A stretch of 64,000 bases of DNA from the NCBI GenBank assembly GCA_013076295.1, contig RQOL01000616.1, positions 248,001 through 312,000 of the forward strand, in the 5' to 3' direction. Below, piece after piece: positions 13,201 through 21,040 of the stretch. A model generated the notes under the pieces. That model saw nothing but the letters and a program-made list of their open reading frames with translations, was not told the origin of the DNA and did not search any database. The translations under genes were made by a program, and so were the position numbers. Numbering within the stretch: the stretch's first letter is position 1; each line of letters starts with the position of its first letter. This stretch comes from Sanderia malayensis (taxonomy: Eukaryota; Cnidaria; Scyphozoa; Semaeostomeae; Pelagiidae).

Positions 13201-16200
13201 TACTTGATCCTTAACTGATCCTTACTAATCCAAACTATTCATTACTAATCATTCCTAATCATTACCATATCATTACTTGATCCTTAACTGATCCTCACTA
13301 ATCCTAAAAAATCATAATTGATCATTCCTAATCATTACCCTATCATTACTTGATCCTTAAATGATCCTTACTAATCCAAACTATTCATTGCTAATCATTT
13401 CTAATCATTACCTTATCATTACTTGATCCTTAACTGATCCTCACTAATCCTAACCAATCATAATTAATGATTCCTAATCATTACCTTATCATTACTTGAT
13501 CCTTAACTGATCCTGACTAATCCAAACTATTCATTACTAATCATTCCTAATCATTACCTTATCATTACTTGATCCTTAGCTAATCCTCATAATCCTAACC
13601 AGTCATAATTAATCATTCCTAATCCTTACCTTATCATTACTTGATCCTTAACTGATCCTTACTAATCCAAACTATTCATTACTAATCCTTCCTAATCATT
13701 ACCTTACCATTACTTGATCCTTAACTAACCCTCACTAATCCTAACCAATCACAATTAATCATTCCTAATCTTGGCCAGAAATGACAAATTTGTTTTAGAA
13801 TACATTCACAAAAAAATTTAACTGTTAGATGTTACAACGAGTTAAACTGTTATACAAAACTGCTATACAATGTTACTAAATTGTTATACAACGTATACTT
13901 CAAATGTTTATCAAAGGTTCTTCAAACTATCTTTGCCCTTCAAGGAAATAATGTCCATGAAATCCATCGTTTTTATAGATTACTCGAAATCCCTTCGAAC
14001 GTCGATGAAGACGCGACTTGATTGGTTAATAATTACATCATCATTTAAATGTTCTCGAATGTTCTTTCGAATGTTCTAGTCATTATTGAAAGGTGATGTT
14101 AGCATTCGAAATTCGAATGTCACAGATTACGTAATTGGAAGAAGTGGTTATGTATCAAAACCATTACCTTACTCGGAGCTAGTATATAAAAAAAAAGAAA
14201 TAAAAAAGAATGAGTTGGAGGAAATGTTAAGTCATTGGCATGAAACAAATGATGATGAAGATGATGATGATGATGTGAGCATTGATAGTCATATTGATGC
14301 TAGTTTTGATGTTGGATTAGAGAGTGAAAATAACTTGGTGTTGACATTCAGAATTCTGCTAAATGGATTACGAACGAACTATCCACCATTCCTAATGATT
14401 GAAAAGGGCTCCACAATATTTCTCTTAAAGGGGAAGAACGGTGAGAAAAACCTCAGCTTCAATCTTCATGGTTTAATTGATGATGCTATTGATAGACAAG
14501 AGCTGTGCCAATTCACACCACACCTACATACAGATGACATACCAATGCTAGCAATATGCGAGAGGTGTGGCAGGGAATGGGATGGATTCGCACAATGTGA
14601 TTGTTATATAAGCCAATATATCGATGAAGAAGAACTTACATATAGTAATGAAATTAGTGAAGACATCAATTCACTAATAGAACAATTTAGTAGACTGACT
14701 CTAGATTAGTTAATTAACTTCAATAGCGCAATTATTTAACTTACACATTTACTCTGATTGGCTAATGATTACATCATCGTTTGAATTTTTAATTAGTTTA
14801 TTGTTGTATATATTTTAATTCTGGGAAATTGAATGACAGGTTGAAGATCTATCATGACGTCACAACATGTTAGAGTAGTTATTTATAATGACGTCATACG
14901 TCACGTGATAGTGGGCCAGAACCCCCTCCCCTTTCACTCCTCAACCTATGGTCATGCATTAAGAACCTCTGAGCGGCTATAGAACTGCGCATGCGCCACT
15001 ATTGTATACCTTTATCAAGTGGGCAAGAACTGACCTCCTAACTGCGCATGCGCCACTATTGCATACCTTTATCAGGTGGGCCAGAACCCGCCCCTATCTA
15101 TCTACTCACATTCAGTAGACTGGAGTCGTGTTCAATGGTGGAGAGAATTAGAAAGTGAAACGAATCAAGTGTTGATACTGTCAGGAGTGGCAGAGAATAA
15201 TCAAGAGGTGATCGCAGCAAAAGAGGAAGAGTACAACAATCTTGTGGAAAATGATGTATTTGAATAGGTTGAAGATACAGGGGAAAAAGCCATTTCAACA
15301 AAATCGGTAATCACGGAAAAGTGCAATCCAGATGGAACCAAAAGAACAAAAGCACGACTTGTAGCGAGAGGCTTTGAGGAACAGTTGATTGACAAGCGAT
15401 TTGATAGTCCCACTGCAAGCAGACAGTCACTTAGATTGGTATTCATGGCAGCATCCACAATGGAATGGGACCTTCATTCATTGGATATAGCATCAGCTTT
15501 TCTACAAGGCAAGGAGATCGACAGGAGAGTTTTAGTGAAACCATCTGATGAACTAATGGAGGAAAGGAAGTTATGGAAATTAAAGAGATGTCTGTATGGA
15601 CTCAGTGACACACCAAGGAAATGGTACAATAAAGTTGAAGAGAAGTTAACAGAACTATAGATGGCAAAGTTAGCTTGTATGACTAAGCACTATTCATCTG
15701 GCATGAACGTGCTCAATTAGTTGGACTAGTGGTGGCTCATGTGGACGACTTCACATTTTGTGGTACGTCAAGCTGGCATGATGATGTTATGACAGAAGTG
15801 ATGAAAGAATTCAAGATTAGCAAAAAAGAACAAAAAGCATTTAAATATATTTGACTGAATATTGAACAAACTGACAAAGCCATTGTTGTGGATCAGATGG
15901 AATATGTGAAAAGTTTGAAAGAGATTGACATAAGTGCAGAATAGAAAAACAAGATCAATGATGCACTTGATGAGACAGAAAAGAAGCAATTGAGATCATT
16001 GTGTGGACAATTGTTCTGGGTGACTTCACAAACACTACCTGATGTGTCATTCCAAGGATGCATGCTGAGCAATTATGGAAAGAATGCAACAGTTAAAAGT
16101 CTAGTACAAGCAAATAAAGCAATCAGAGCATTGAAGTCACAGGAAATAAAACTAATATTTTCTGGACTTGGACAGCCAGAACAAATCAAGGTTGTCGCCT

Positions 16201-17960
16201 ATGGAGATGGCTCACACAACTCATTGCCGAATGGAAACTCGCAAGGAGGTCACATAGTTTTTTTTGAAAGGAGGAAAAAAAGTTGCACCAATATCTTGGA
16301 AGTCCAAGAAGCTCGAAAGAGTAACCAAGTCACCTTTAGCAACAGAGATATCTGCTGTAGCTGACACAGCGCATTATGCTTATCTTGTCGCATCTATGTT
16401 GAAAGAGATCTTCTGCTTAGAGAAATCACCAGTTGAGCTAATGACTGACAGCAAATCCTTAAAAGACAATTTGGAAAGCACAAAGGTGGTTGAGGATCCA
16501 AGACAGCGTGTTGATGTGGCAAGACTAAAACAGATGGTGAAACGTGGAGGGATCCAAGTGAAATGGATCTCAAGCGCAATGCAACTGGCTGATAGCCTGC
16601 CAAAAAGAGGTGCATAAACTGATCAACTCCTGAGGGTGTTGGTTGGTGGAATGATGTGAAGAACAAGTTTGTTGTAAATAGAGGGACATGTACGTATCCC
16701 ACAAAAGACATTATAATCGATCAACAGCTTTATTAAAAATGTTGTTGGATTCCATTTAAAGTTAATGCTGCTGTTTTGTTGAAGTTAGACATTGATTATT
16801 TTCATTCTGTTCTGTTGGAAATTGGACAATGGCCATTTTTGTAAATAGTGGATGGAAGTCAGTATCCTGTTTCAACAATGTTGTTTTGGTGACATATTGC
16901 AAGATGAACAATTGATGGAACATTTTTATGTCTGGGGGCCAATGTTAATATAATTTTGTTGTTGTTGTTGCGTAAGATAAGGAGACTGTAGGCCTACGCA
17001 TGATATGGTAGCTAGCATAATAAGTGTATCAACGTACACAGCAAGTAACTGAACTCAATTGGTATTTACGTATATATATTGTAAGCAACTCACAATAAGT
17101 CTACATCTACACCTACCACTTACTGTCATCCTCCTAAAAGAAGATTCTGACAGGAGTGAGAGTCAAAGTGGAGAGTAAGTGCTGGAAAAAATTTGGAGAG
17201 TATGATTGCCACTTTGAAAGTGGTGGGAGGTTTTGTTTGCAATCTTACAGAAGACAATTATAAAGAAAGATTCATGCTTACCGATATCTTCATTTGGCTC
17301 AGCAAAGCCACCTGGAAACTTCCATTTCTTTATCTCACATAACAAAATTATAATTAAATTCGTCTGCAATATCTATATGCTAAAGCCGTAGCAGTTAAAT
17401 GAAGAAAAATTTCATTACAGATATAAAACCAAATTATGTGAATGAAAACTAGGCCATGTTTAATAATATTAAACGAAAATACCAACTTTTCCTTTGTTAA
17501 CATCGAGTGCTTCCTGTGTTTCTTCATTAAGTACCATGCCTTGAGCAAAAATGATTCAAAATAAAACCATTAGTTCAAAATTATTCATATACCTGAACGC
17601 TTCATTGAAAAAATTTGTCTAGAAGTATTAGTCTATTTGTCTATAAGTAGAAGTATTCTACCTTGCAAAAAGCAAAGCTAATATAGATACAATTGCAAAA
17701 TTGATATAAGATTATGCTAGCAAACATATTTCAAATACCTACTTTGGTACACCAACAGTGTGAAAAGCTTATTGGGGAATTTTATGTTCTTTATCTTCTG
17801 ATAGCCATTCGTCATCATTATGTAATCGAATATTGCGTGATGGCAGCTGAAGCCTGAAGAACTCAGGTATTGTATCGCCCAATGGTATTTTAATGGTATT
17901 TTCACAAATATTCCTCTCGTCCCGTCTGCCTTCCAGATATTAAGGTATTTTAGGAAGATG
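1181..17960 (-). CDS. NUDT6-like: Nudix hydrolase gene, NUDT6-like, several exons
   Basis: Minus-strand exons spell a Nudix hydrolase of the NUDT6 type; Nudix proteins hydrolyse nucleoside diphosphates linked to another moiety. An N-terminal block (W-K-A-D-G...HHA, about 17810-17945) resembles the region before the NUDT6 Nudix domain. An exon at 17487-17539 gives the strand before the box. The exons at 17282-17333 and 1181-1228 together give a complete GX5EX7REUXEEXGU box. Splice phases of the last three exons agree. Odd points: the N-terminal exon has a frameshift near 17808 and an in-frame TAA near 17775, its donor phase does not match the next exon, and the C-terminal part is missing or degenerate. 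It may be a recent pseudogene or carry assembly errors. The ~16-kb intron is filled with nested transposons. Confidence 0.7.
1452..3493. mobile_element. DNA transposon with ~310-bp TIRs, family unknown
   Basis: Two inverted arms of about 310 bp (1453 to ~1765 and ~3182 to 3492) begin GACAGGGCATATAGTCTGAC and match along their whole length with scattered changes. A TA dinucleotide flanks each end, which suits a Tc1/mariner-type duplication, but two bases are weak evidence. Each arm carries two TGACGTCA palindromes. The 1.4-kb core (1766-3181) has only short ORFs. A charged minus-strand ORF at 2219-2446 and a plus ORF at 2951-3196 are unrecognised, so the element is probably non-autonomous or decayed. 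Confidence 0.7.
3517..3668 (+). repeat. Copia 5' LTR
   Basis: TG...CA, 152 bp, containing a (GTT)n-rich start and the segment CCTACGCATGATAT. The element's internal region follows at 3669. No convincing initiator-tRNA primer-binding site is visible. Confidence 0.9.
3899..4642 (+). pseudogene. Copia gag and protease region, frameshifted
   Basis: From ATG at 3899 the frame reads a Copia-like gag N-terminus (F-D-P-S-R-G-D-C...W-K-S-D-V) as far as 4189. Gag text then continues in a second frame to about 4290 and a third from 4289. The last part (4480-4640) resembles the C-terminal half of a retropepsin (D-I-P-L-L-I-G-R-P). The catalytic DTG is not visible, so the active-site half of the protease appears to be missing. 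Confidence 0.6.
4660..5330 (+). pseudogene. Copia pre-integrase zinc module and integrase remnant
   Basis: The text K-L-H-R-Q-F-S-H...C-D-E-C-Q-F-C-Q is the GAG-pre-integrase/HHCC module of Copia pol. Soon after (about 5020) the frame passes into a lysine-rich stretch and then an acidic linker (D-D-S-D-S-D-D-E-E). The DDE catalytic core is missing, so a deletion of several hundred bases removed it. Frames change at least twice. Confidence 0.6.
5331..5699 (+). pseudogene. Copia linker between integrase and RT
   Basis: A low-complexity Glu/Gln/Lys-rich reading frame (5411-5608) represents the variable region between integrase and RT. It ends in basic text shortly before the Polinton insertion point. 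No domain is recognisable here. Confidence 0.45.
6105..6720 (-). pseudogene. Broken left-TIR copy of the 207-aa ORF
   Basis: The inverted copy is nearly identical but has one extra A in a homopolymer near 6355-6360, which shifts the frame after K-N-G-E-K, and in-frame TAG/TAA near 6607-6615 in the N-terminal part. The acidic run is shorter than in the right copy. The two copies have therefore not been kept fully homogenised. Confidence 0.7.
6826..7200. repeat. Alternating ~73-bp tandem repeat, left TIR (about 5 units)
   Basis: Units begin GGATCAAGTAATGATA at about 6828, 6901, 6973, 7047 and 7120. Two unit types alternate, one ending GAATAGTTTGGATTAGTAAGG and the other GATTGGTTAGGATTAGTGAGG, which gives a ~146-bp higher-order period. 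Confidence 0.85.
7546..7879 (+). CDS. C2H2-type zinc finger, acidic ORF in the Polinton core
   Basis: Starts with C-D-N-C...H-E-Q-E-K-H, one C2H2 finger, followed by a long acidic stretch (E-S-D-S-D-D-E). A TAG at 7804-7806 interrupts the frame. The same frame is then open to the Gypsy insertion at 7885 and resumes after it at 12623. The original protein was therefore split by the Gypsy insertion and carries one internal stop. Function unknown; a DNA-binding accessory protein is a guess. Confidence 0.5.
7885..8095 (+). repeat. Gypsy 5' LTR
   Basis: 211 bp with a TATATAA motif about 70 bases in and AATAAAA near its 3' end (about 8070), consistent with promoter and polyadenylation signals. Confidence 0.9.
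8110..9630 (+). pseudogene. gag-pro: Gypsy gag and protease
   Basis: Gag starts at the ATG at 8110, 15 bases after the LTR, but a TAG at 8206-8208 and a frameshift near 8280 break its first ~60 codons. From about 8290 one frame is open to 9630. It holds the gag body, two Cys clusters (C-L-G-C-G...C-P-A-R-G, then C-D-A-C-G-I-K-G-H-F-K-R-C-C of CX2CX4HX4C type), and a retropepsin with I-D-S-G-A-E in place of the usual DTG. The stop at 9628 overlaps the start of the pol frame, which lies in another frame, so pol would need a ribosomal frameshift. Confidence 0.85.
9627..11869 (+). CDS. pol: Gypsy pol: RT, RNase H, integrase
   Basis: A long frame with RT (V-P-K-P-D-G-S-L-R, then F-T-K-L-D-L-R-T-A-Y-H, then the active-site block I-I-H-D-D-I-V-I-A with the two Asp intact). 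RNase H has D-A-H-I-T-G-L-S-A, Y-A-Q-L-E-L-E-A and T-D-H-Q-P-L. The integrase zinc domain (H-Q-G-A-H...C-H-P-C) is followed by a core with D-L-F-G, S-D-N-G and the Glu in Q-A-N-E-A-E. The stretch after the first Asp is shorter than usual, suggesting a small deletion. The frame ends prematurely after an A6 run at 11864-11869. Confidence 0.9.
11864..12388 (+). pseudogene. Gypsy integrase C-terminus, frameshifted from pol
   Basis: After the A6 run the integrase C-terminal text continues in the next frame: basic helix, then Q-G-D-F-V-L-A-R-R-P and a GPY/F-like region, then a proline/arginine-rich tail to a stop at 12386-12388. A single-base slip in the homopolymer explains the break. Confidence 0.8.
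12407..12617 (+). repeat. Gypsy 3' LTR
   Basis: 211 bp, the same ends as the 5' LTR, followed by the ATATG duplication. Confidence 0.9.
12623..12784 (+). pseudogene. C-terminal remainder of the Polinton core ORF
   Basis: Acidic frame (M-N-D-E-E-E-E-A-S) resuming directly after the Gypsy 3' target duplication and ending at a TAA near 12782. It belongs with the zinc-finger ORF on the other side of the Gypsy. Confidence 0.5.
12853..13053 (+). pseudogene. Polinton PolB fragment (motif B region)
   Basis: The end of this frame reads NAVFGKTMENVRN, the highly conserved KxxxNSxxG-type motif of protein-primed family B DNA polymerases of Polintons. Nothing else of PolB is recognisable around it, so it is a scrap that marks the element's origin. 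A second copy is on the minus strand at about 7198-7300 in the left TIR. Confidence 0.7.
13056..13775. repeat. Alternating ~73-bp tandem repeat, right TIR (about 10 units)
   Basis: The complement of the left array (TTGATCCTTAACTGATCC...), again alternating two unit types, with about twice the copy number. Confidence 0.85.
14086..14709 (+). CDS. TIR-resident 207-aa protein of the Polinton derivative
   Basis: An intact 207-codon ORF. It has a basic N-terminal part, an acidic run (about residues 50-62), a central hydrophobic/basic domain, and a C-terminal short zinc-binding-like knuckle (C-E-R-C...C-D-C, about residues 160-177). The start at 14086 is the first in-frame ATG; an internal start near 14212 (before the acidic run) is also possible. 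I do not recognise the family. Because it lies in the TIR, the element would carry two copies; the left one is broken. Known Polinton genes of this kind are small unassigned ORFs, so no function is claimed. Confidence 0.65.
   Translation: MKGDVSIRNSNVTDYVIGRSGYVSKPLPYSELVYKKKEIKKNELEEMLSHWHETNDDEDDDDDVSIDSHIDASFDVGLESENNLVLTFRILLNGLRTNYPPFLMIEKGSTIFLLKGKNGEKNLSFNLHGLIDDAIDRQELCQFTPHLHTDDIPMLAICERCGREWDGFAQCDCYISQYIDEEELTYSNEISEDINSLIEQFSRLTLD
15113..15660 (+). pseudogene. Copia reverse transcriptase, N-terminal part
   Basis: Resumes after the nested insertion: W-W-R-E-L...A-A-K-E-E-E-Y...K-A-R-L-V-A-R-G-F is the RVT_2 signature, followed by L-D-I-A-S-A-F-L-Q-G and the C-L-Y-G-L block. An in-frame stop at 15265-15267 and another after 15657 break the frame. 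The catalytic YxDD region follows in other frames (V-D-D-F near 15745). Confidence 0.75.
15700..16617 (+). pseudogene. Copia RT C-terminus and RNase H
   Basis: Fragments in changing frames give V-A-H-V-D-D-F (RT active-site area) and the connection region (L-F-W-V-T-S-Q-T-L-P-D). RNase H follows with Y-G-D-G-S, the Glu block near T-E-I-S-A-V-A-D-T, and T-D-S-K-S-L-K-D-N. The K-W-I-S-S-A-M-Q-L-A-D end matches Copia RNase H. Stops and a frameshift near 16265 make it non-coding. Confidence 0.75.
16943..17094 (+). repeat. Copia 3' LTR
   Basis: Matches the 5' LTR in length and ends. It is preceded by the short purine/GC run CTGGGGGCCAA, the likely polypurine tract, and followed by the ATAAG duplication. 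Confidence 0.9.
17282..17333 (-). CDS. Nudix gene exon with first half of the Nudix box
   Basis: A 52-base exon encoding IKKWKFPGGFAEPNEDI plus one base. GG and the Glu five residues later form the start of the Nudix box. Donor GTAAGC, acceptor AG after an AT/T-rich tract. It ends in phase 1 and joins exactly to the exon at 1181-1228, 16 kb downstream on the minus strand. Confidence 0.8.
17487..17539 (-). CDS. Nudix gene exon before the Nudix box
   Basis: A 53-base exon flanked on the minus strand by AG (acceptor) and GTTGGT (donor). It encodes G-M-V-L-N-E-E-T-Q-E and ends in phase 0, which joins in frame to the W-K-F-P-G-G exon. Spacing from the first Gly to the Trp of WKFPGG is close to that in NUDT6 proteins. 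The donor is weak apart from its GT. Confidence 0.6.
17750..17945 (-). CDS. Nudix gene, N-terminal exon (degenerate)
   Basis: On the minus strand this reads I-W-K-A-D-G, then I-F-V-K-I-P, then G-F-S-C-H-H-A followed by D-Y-I-M-M-T. This pattern precedes the Nudix domain in NUDT6 proteins. After M-M-T the matching text continues in another frame (W-L-S-E-D-K-E) and meets a TAA, so at least one frameshift and one stop are present. No clear acceptor is visible at the upstream side. Confidence 0.55.
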
Positions 17961-17963
17961 GAA

Positions 17964-19500
17964 GATAAATAATATGATAAAACAGTTGAATAGTAAATGT
18001 TGTTGATTACAGATTGATGAATGGATGAGCAAATGAATGGATGACTTAGCAAATCAACAAATAAATACAGGAATGATTGAATAATATATAAATAGAATCG
18101 GAAATGAATTAGAGGAAAGGAAGAAATGAAAAAAGTTGAAAAAAAAACTTATTAGACCTGATAAACTTCCAGCAAATTCGTCTTCATCTTCATTTTCTTT
18201 CAAGTGGACATAGGGGCCAAGCCTCACTACCTACACTTAATCATAGACTATGCAAAAAAGGAAAAGACAGTTACAAGTTTCACTACTCAAGAGACCTCCT
18301 CTGAAAGAATTACGTCACAAATCCCAGACACTTTCACGCAGCGGTTTCCAGCGCAGCCACAACAACACAACTTGTGACGTAAGATCAATAATGTTGCTAT
18401 AGCTATATAAAAAATAAACAGCCGTCCGAAATTTAGTTGCAATTTCGCAATTTCCTAAACGAGATAGTATTCGTGAGTTTTCATCGCTAAATTTACACAA
18501 GTTATCAACTCATTTTGGATAAATTGAAAAGGCAAAGTGAAAGTTGAACGAGATGGAATACAGGGTGACAGGGTAGTTTTTCATTTCTGGCATAAGAAAC
18601 TTACTATTAGCATGGTAGATAGGAGTATGTGTGATATTACAAGTAGATGCATTTGATACGTGGCTTTTAGCATTCACTCGATATGAGAATTAGCTATGCA
18701 ATCGAACTTAAAATCTCCTTCTTTCACATTTGCATTCTGCTTTGCAAACATGCATGGCGAAATTGCATCATTGCATCGTGATGAAATAATACGCAGCTCT
18801 TACAAATGGCACGCAGAAAATTGCTGCACTATCTTACATGACAATCGCATTGGTAAATGTAAACGAAGGCTACTTCAAAAATGCTTCATACCACGATGGA
18901 ACTTTCTAGTAGTAACTCCTGGCCTCGCAGCTCAACTGGAAACCCTACAGCAACCGGCAGACAGTCGCATCGTAGCACATCTATACAATAACAGAGTAGA
19001 ATTCAACTCACCAGTTTCAATGACACTCTTTCTCGCTAGATTGCATCATTTTGGCATATAATCTGCAAAAGATCACGGAACGTCATTACTTCGAGTAGCA
19101 TCATCACAAATTGCTACAATTAAGATCAGTGTCACAGCAATTATTCGGAAACCCATACACAGAAGCACTTGACAAAACTGCACTACTTCGTTCACTCAAA
19201 TATCATAGCTTCTACACTTGGGCTGTCCTTGAATGTGCAAGGTTAACAACTTTATGTAGAACCAGTTTCTTAACTTTCTTTCTCCATTTCTCTCCCTCCT
19301 ACTCTTTTGGCAAACTTTCAATCACATCGCTCCATGTGAAACAACTCGATTCAAAGCTTCTTTCAAGTGAATATAGGGGCCAAGCCTCACTACCTACACT
19401 TAATCATAGACTATGAAGGAAAAGCAAACGAAAGTTACAAATTTCCAGTTCGTATTTTAAGTCAAATGAAAGACCACACTTTGTAAAAATTAGGAAGCGG
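17964..19500. other. No clear gene; short duplicated segment
   Basis: An ~80-bp segment at 18198-18277 recurs in the same orientation at 19361-19440 (core CATAGGGGCCAAGCCTCACT / ATAGGGGCCAAGCCTCACT). On the minus strand the first copy is followed by an acidic frame (N-E-D-E-D-E-F-A-G) ending at a possible GT donor, which might be an upstream exon of the Nudix gene. A plus ORF at 18696-19061 is unrecognised. Confidence 0.35.
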
Positions 19501-19516
19501 ACTACCGGAAAACAAG

Positions 19517-19815
19517 TCAGAATTTAATTCGGTTTGGCTTTTCACTCATTTCAGCCTTTTTCTTTTGTCTATTATCCTCTGCCTCCGAAAAAAACAAGCC
19601 TTGCTGCTTTGCTTTCTCTGGATGTCTAGCGCGTCGATTCTTACTCGTCAACCAGTCAAGAGCAGATTGTGATGGGTCAAATGATTCCAAGTCGACAAAG
19701 TTTTCGGATACGTGCAAATAGTTTTTAAGCGTTTCGGATGATAGCGATGCTCTGTCTAACGTTTTAGGCTTATTGTATGTGCTTATTAGTCGCTCTACAT
19801 CACACTAGCATGTGG
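19517..19815 (-). pseudogene. hAT-type transposase C-terminal dimerisation remnant
   Basis: On the minus strand the text D-V-E-R-L-I-S-T-Y-N-K-P-K-T...R-A-S-L-S-S-E-T-L-K-N-Y-L matches the pattern of hAT C-terminal dimerisation domains (also found in domesticated KIAA1586-like proteins). It ends in a basic tail at 19517. Upstream text (A-A-K-P-H-A-S) needs a stop near 19805 to be bridged. No TIRs were found, so this is an orphan fragment. Confidence 0.55.
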
Positions 19816-20069
19816 TTTAGCTGCCACGACACGAGCGATGCCCGTTGTAAGAGTGGGGCATCTTTTATTTGAAGCCAAAACTCGCAGCAAGGAGTGACCA
19901 CTCAGCTTCTTCAGGTCTTCTTTATTTGTTGCATCCCGATATTCGCTTACAAAATCAAGAAGGGATAGATCAGAGCAAAAAGCACTATGACAAGCTTTTA
20001 GTTGAGCAGCTTATAGAGGAGAAGAATGTTTCAATTCAAAAATATCAAGACCACACATTCTGAGTTACG

Positions 20070-20575
20070 TTGAATTGAATGATTTTAAATAGTCTAATGC
20101 GTATTGAAACAGAATGAAACATTAAATCAGCAATACAATCAATAAACTGCCATACCGTGTTGTTATTGTTGCTGTGGGGTGATCAACGAATTAATTTTTG
20201 GAAACGGCGTTTCCTCCTTTCTTCAAGCTACTACAAGAAAAAAAGACACGTTGGAATGATTGATTTAGATAATCAAACGCACATTGAGACGGAATGAAAC
20301 ATTACATGATCAAAACAGTCATTAAATTGGCATACCGTGTTGCTGTTGTTGCTGTGGGATGATCAAATAATTCATTTTTGAAACGATGTTTTCTCCTTTC
20401 TTCAAGCTACTACAGGAAAACAAAGACACGTTGAAATGAATGATTTTAGATAATGAAAGGCACATTGAAACTTAATGAAAAATTACATGAGCAATAAAGG
20501 CACGAAACTGCAATACCGTGTTGTTGTTGTTGCTGTGGGATGATCAAGGAATTCCTTTTTGGAAACGAGGTTTCT
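20070..20575. repeat. ~180-bp tandem repeat, three copies
   Basis: The phrase ATACCGTGTTG recurs at about 20152, 20332 and 20513, with flanking GTTGTTGCTGTGGG and GAAACG...TTTC blocks conserved. Units are about 180-181 bp and clearly diverged. Confidence 0.8.
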
Positions 20576-20619
20576 TCTTGCATGCTTGACGTAATTTTCA
20601 TCTTCATTGTCAGTCTGAT

Positions 20620-21040
20620 ATTGCTCTTAATATTTATCTTCATTGTAAATCTCATATTCATCATACTATCAATCTTCATTCTCTTCCTCATACTGTACGC
20701 AGTTGTCATCTTCCTTGTCAATGACATATTCAACGTAATATTCATCTGCATTGTCATCCAAATACGCGACACAGTTGTTATCTTCATTCTCATTCTCATA
20801 TTCATAGCAATATTCATTTTCATTTTCTTTGCCTTTTCTCCTGATATTGGTTATCTTCACGATCTTGGAAATACTCGTAAGCAATCCCATATACTCCTTT
20901 ACTTCTTGCATGCTTATTCTTTCGCTTGTTGGGTCTTGATGCATCTTTTCTTCTGTCATCAATCTATTCGTAATCCATCCAACTCACTTCTCATCATCGC
21001 TATATAATTCGGAAATGAGTTTACTTTCCTCTTTCGATGT
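20620..21040 (-). pseudogene. Acidic, repeat-like minus-strand coding remnant
   Basis: A minus-strand frame reads S-E-L-Y-S-D-D-E-K, a stop, then E-E-K-M-H-Q-D-P-T-S-E-R and an increasingly degenerate Glu/Asn-rich stretch caused by (TCATTxTCATCTT)n-like repeats. The first part looks coding; the second is simple sequence. Family not recognised. The hydrophobic plus-strand frame here is only its complement. Confidence 0.3.

Larger units (their letters stand above)
5700..15106. mobile_element. Polinton/Maverick deletion derivative with gene-bearing TIRs
   Basis: Long inverted arms (5700 to ~7429 and ~12826 to 15106) start AGTAGATAGATAGGGGCGGG and end with its complement. Starting with AG and ending with CT, and the flanks AACATT / CACATT (5 of 6 identical), fit the Polinton rule of AG termini and 6-bp duplications. 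Both arms contain a conserved protein-primed PolB motif (NAVFGKTMENVRN). Capsid, ATPase, protease and integrase genes are absent. Between the arms lies about 650 bp of core with a C2H2-type ORF, interrupted by a Gypsy element. It is therefore an internally deleted, TIR-expanded derivative, not an autonomous element. Confidence 0.85.
12826..15106. repeat. Polinton right terminal inverted repeat
   Basis: About 2.28 kb. Longer than the left arm mainly because the ~73-bp tandem array has about ten units here instead of five. Also holds extra sequence at 13780-13990. Carries the intact copy of the TIR ORF. Confidence 0.85.
3512..17099 (+). mobile_element. Copia-type LTR retrotransposon, split by nested insertion
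   Basis: Two 152-bp LTRs in direct orientation start TGTTAATATAAT and end in CA, and are flanked by the 5-bp target duplication ATAAG (3512-3516 and 17095-17099). By eye the LTRs differ at about 11 positions. Internal order is gag, protease, GAG-pre-integrase zinc module, (integrase core deleted), RT, RNase H: the Copia order. The short LTRs and animal host suit a GalEa-like lineage, which is inference. The element is dead: frameshifts in gag, deletion of the integrase core, stops in RT, and a 9.4-kb Polinton derivative inserted at 5700. Confidence 0.92.

Noticed and set aside
20540..21007. Plus-strand ORF rich in Ile/Phe that looks like a membrane protein
   Set aside because: It is the complement of the acidic, TCATTTTCATCTT-like repeat on the minus strand; the hydrophobicity is a by-product of simple sequence.
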